From NCBI GenBank assembly GCA_030765665.1, contig JAVCCD010000344.1, positions 1 through 7,292 on the forward strand: a stretch of DNA of 7,292 nucleotides, written 5' to 3'. Origin of the DNA: Candidatus Tenebribacter mawsonii (GTDB taxonomy: Bacteria; Cloacimonadota; Cloacimonadia; Cloacimonadales; TCS61). The notes below the pieces were generated by a model that was given only the letters and a program-made list of their open reading frames with translations, had not been told where the DNA came from and searched no databases. This document shows positions 6,697-7,292 of the stretch, one piece after another (the stretch's first letter is position 1; each line of letters starts with the position of its first letter). The translations under genes and the position numbers were made by a program.

Positions 6697-7266
6697 TTAA
6701 GGATTAAATTGCAAATTATTCTTATCTGTATCCCAATTTAACGAATTCTTTATAATGTAATCCCGAATATTATTTAACGATGATTCATTACGAATTATGT
6801 GATCGTAAAATGAACGCTGCCAACGGAATTCATTCAATCCTGTTTGGTGTATCAATTTAGAAGATGTGGCTTTAAATGCACCAATCAATTCGGATAATGG
6901 TTTTATCTTTTGTAGGGACAGGTCGCGACCTGTCCGAATAATATTATTACCCTTTGGGGCATGATCTAATCCATTATTATTGGACGGATTAAAAGACAGG
7001 TCACGACCTGTCCCTACTGTATCAATAATCAAAATACCATGGAAATGATTCGGCATTATTGCATGTTCACCATATTTGATGTAATTGTATTGATCTTGTA
7101 ACCACAACCATCTTTCCCTTACAATCTTACCACATTCATTCAAGATCATTTTGCCATCTTCTATTTTACCGAAAAACGATAACCGGTCTTTGGTACAAAT
7201 CGTAACGAAATAATAACCTGACGAGGAATAATTATACGTTTTGTATCTATTTGCTTTACGGTTCAT
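6697..7266 (-). CDS. REP-associated tyrosine transposase (RAYT, Y1_Tnp / IS200-like HUH family)
   Basis: This complete 189-residue single-strand DNA nuclease of the Y1 HUH superfamily is related to IS200/IS605 TnpA. RAYTs cut at and move REP palindromes and are usually single-copy, domesticated genes (family knowledge). The N-terminus RKANRYKTYNYSSSGYYFVTICTK is typical. The HUH metal motif is H74-F-H76 in MPNHFHGILI. The C-terminal helix carries WQRSFYDHIIRNESSLNNIRDYIIKN, where Y170 is the likely nucleophile and Y154 a less likely alternative; the usual NP after it is NS here. Residues about 84-120 form a low-complexity insert between the HUH motif and PLSELIGAFKATSSKLI, containing TGRDLS twice, each encoded by a GTAG-footed palindrome. 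The ATG at 7266 has only a weak purine stretch (GAGA) before it. It converges on the Fe-S gene with the repeat region between them. Without inverted termini or tnpB nearby, it is more likely a RAYT than an autonomous IS. Confidence 0.9.
   Translation of the reverse strand: MNRKANRYKTYNYSSSGYYFVTICTKDRLSFFGKIEDGKMILNECGKIVRERWLWLQDQYNYIKYGEHAIMPNHFHGILIIDTVGTGRDLSFNPSNNNGLDHAPKGNNIIRTGRDLSLQKIKPLSELIGAFKATSSKLIHQTGLNEFRWQRSFYDHIIRNESSLNNIRDYIIKNSLNWDTDKNNLQFNP
6912..6935. repeat. REP-like palindrome, copy 1, inside the RAYT gene
   Basis: GTAG (6912-6915) stands at the foot of a perfect 20-bp palindrome, GGACAGGTCGCGACCTGTCC (6916-6935). E. coli REP elements also have a conserved GTAG-type tetranucleotide 5' of the hairpin, which their TnpA-REP recognises (established knowledge). 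The palindrome lies wholly inside the transposase coding sequence and is read as TGRDLS on the minus strand. Confidence 0.85.
6995..7017. repeat. REP-like palindrome, copy 2, inverted relative to copy 1
   Basis: GACAGGTC (6995-7002) and GACCTGTC (7005-7012) form 8-bp arms around AC and are followed by CCCTAC, so the GTAG foot is on the opposite strand (ending at 7017). Positions 6912-6934 and 6995-7017 are 23-bp inverted copies with a single mismatch, separated by 60 bp. It too is read in frame as TGRDLS. Confidence 0.85.
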
Positions 7267-7292
7267 TATACATTCTCATAGTTTTATTGTAG

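Noticed and set aside
6912..7017. CRISPR or IS terminal inverted repeats
   Set aside because: There are only two copies, in inverted orientation, inside a reading frame and not at the ends of an element; REP-like pairing fits better.

Overview
This AT-rich window carries six protein-coding genes and looks like a piece of a Gram-negative, probably anaerobic bacterial chromosome. The evidence for that is indirect: purine-rich GGAGG ribosome sites on some genes, a bacterial TypA/BipA, a PilZ c-di-GMP receptor-type protein, an iron-sulfur protein with two ferredoxin-type clusters, and a REP-associated tyrosine transposase (RAYT). An FCB-group or Cloacimonadota-like lineage would fit, but the sequence alone does not settle the taxon.

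Layout. Positions 1-1814 (minus) hold nearly all of typA, with only its last few codons lost off the left edge. A divergent intergenic region of about 200 bp follows. Then four genes run rightward: a multi-pass membrane protein with a GAF-like cytoplasmic domain but no kinase or phosphatase (2019-3938), a TerB-fold protein (4039-4734), a PilZ-domain protein (4750-5157), and a winged-helix/cysteine-cluster/2x[4Fe-4S] protein (5176-6456). The last three are separated by only 15 and 18 nt and look like one transcription unit. The membrane sensor and the TerB gene are each preceded by the same promoter-like arrangement, TTGACA-N16-TAATTT, and a GGAGG ribosome site. This suggests shared expression.

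Positions 6457-6696 hold no gene but contain degenerate repeats. A complete RAYT-type transposase gene (6697-7266, minus) then converges on the iron-sulfur gene. Its coding sequence contains two inverted copies of a GTAG-footed palindrome, each read in frame as the peptide TGRDLS. This self-embedded REP-like pair is the most unusual structure in the window.

How the genes may work together (inference): a membrane sensor without its own catalytic output, a TerB protein, a c-di-GMP-type receptor and an iron-sulfur protein with a DNA-binding-like N-terminus could form an uncharacterised signalling or redox-adaptation module. typA is a housekeeping or stress translation gene and the RAYT is a domesticated-type mobile element gene; neither needs to be functionally linked to that module.
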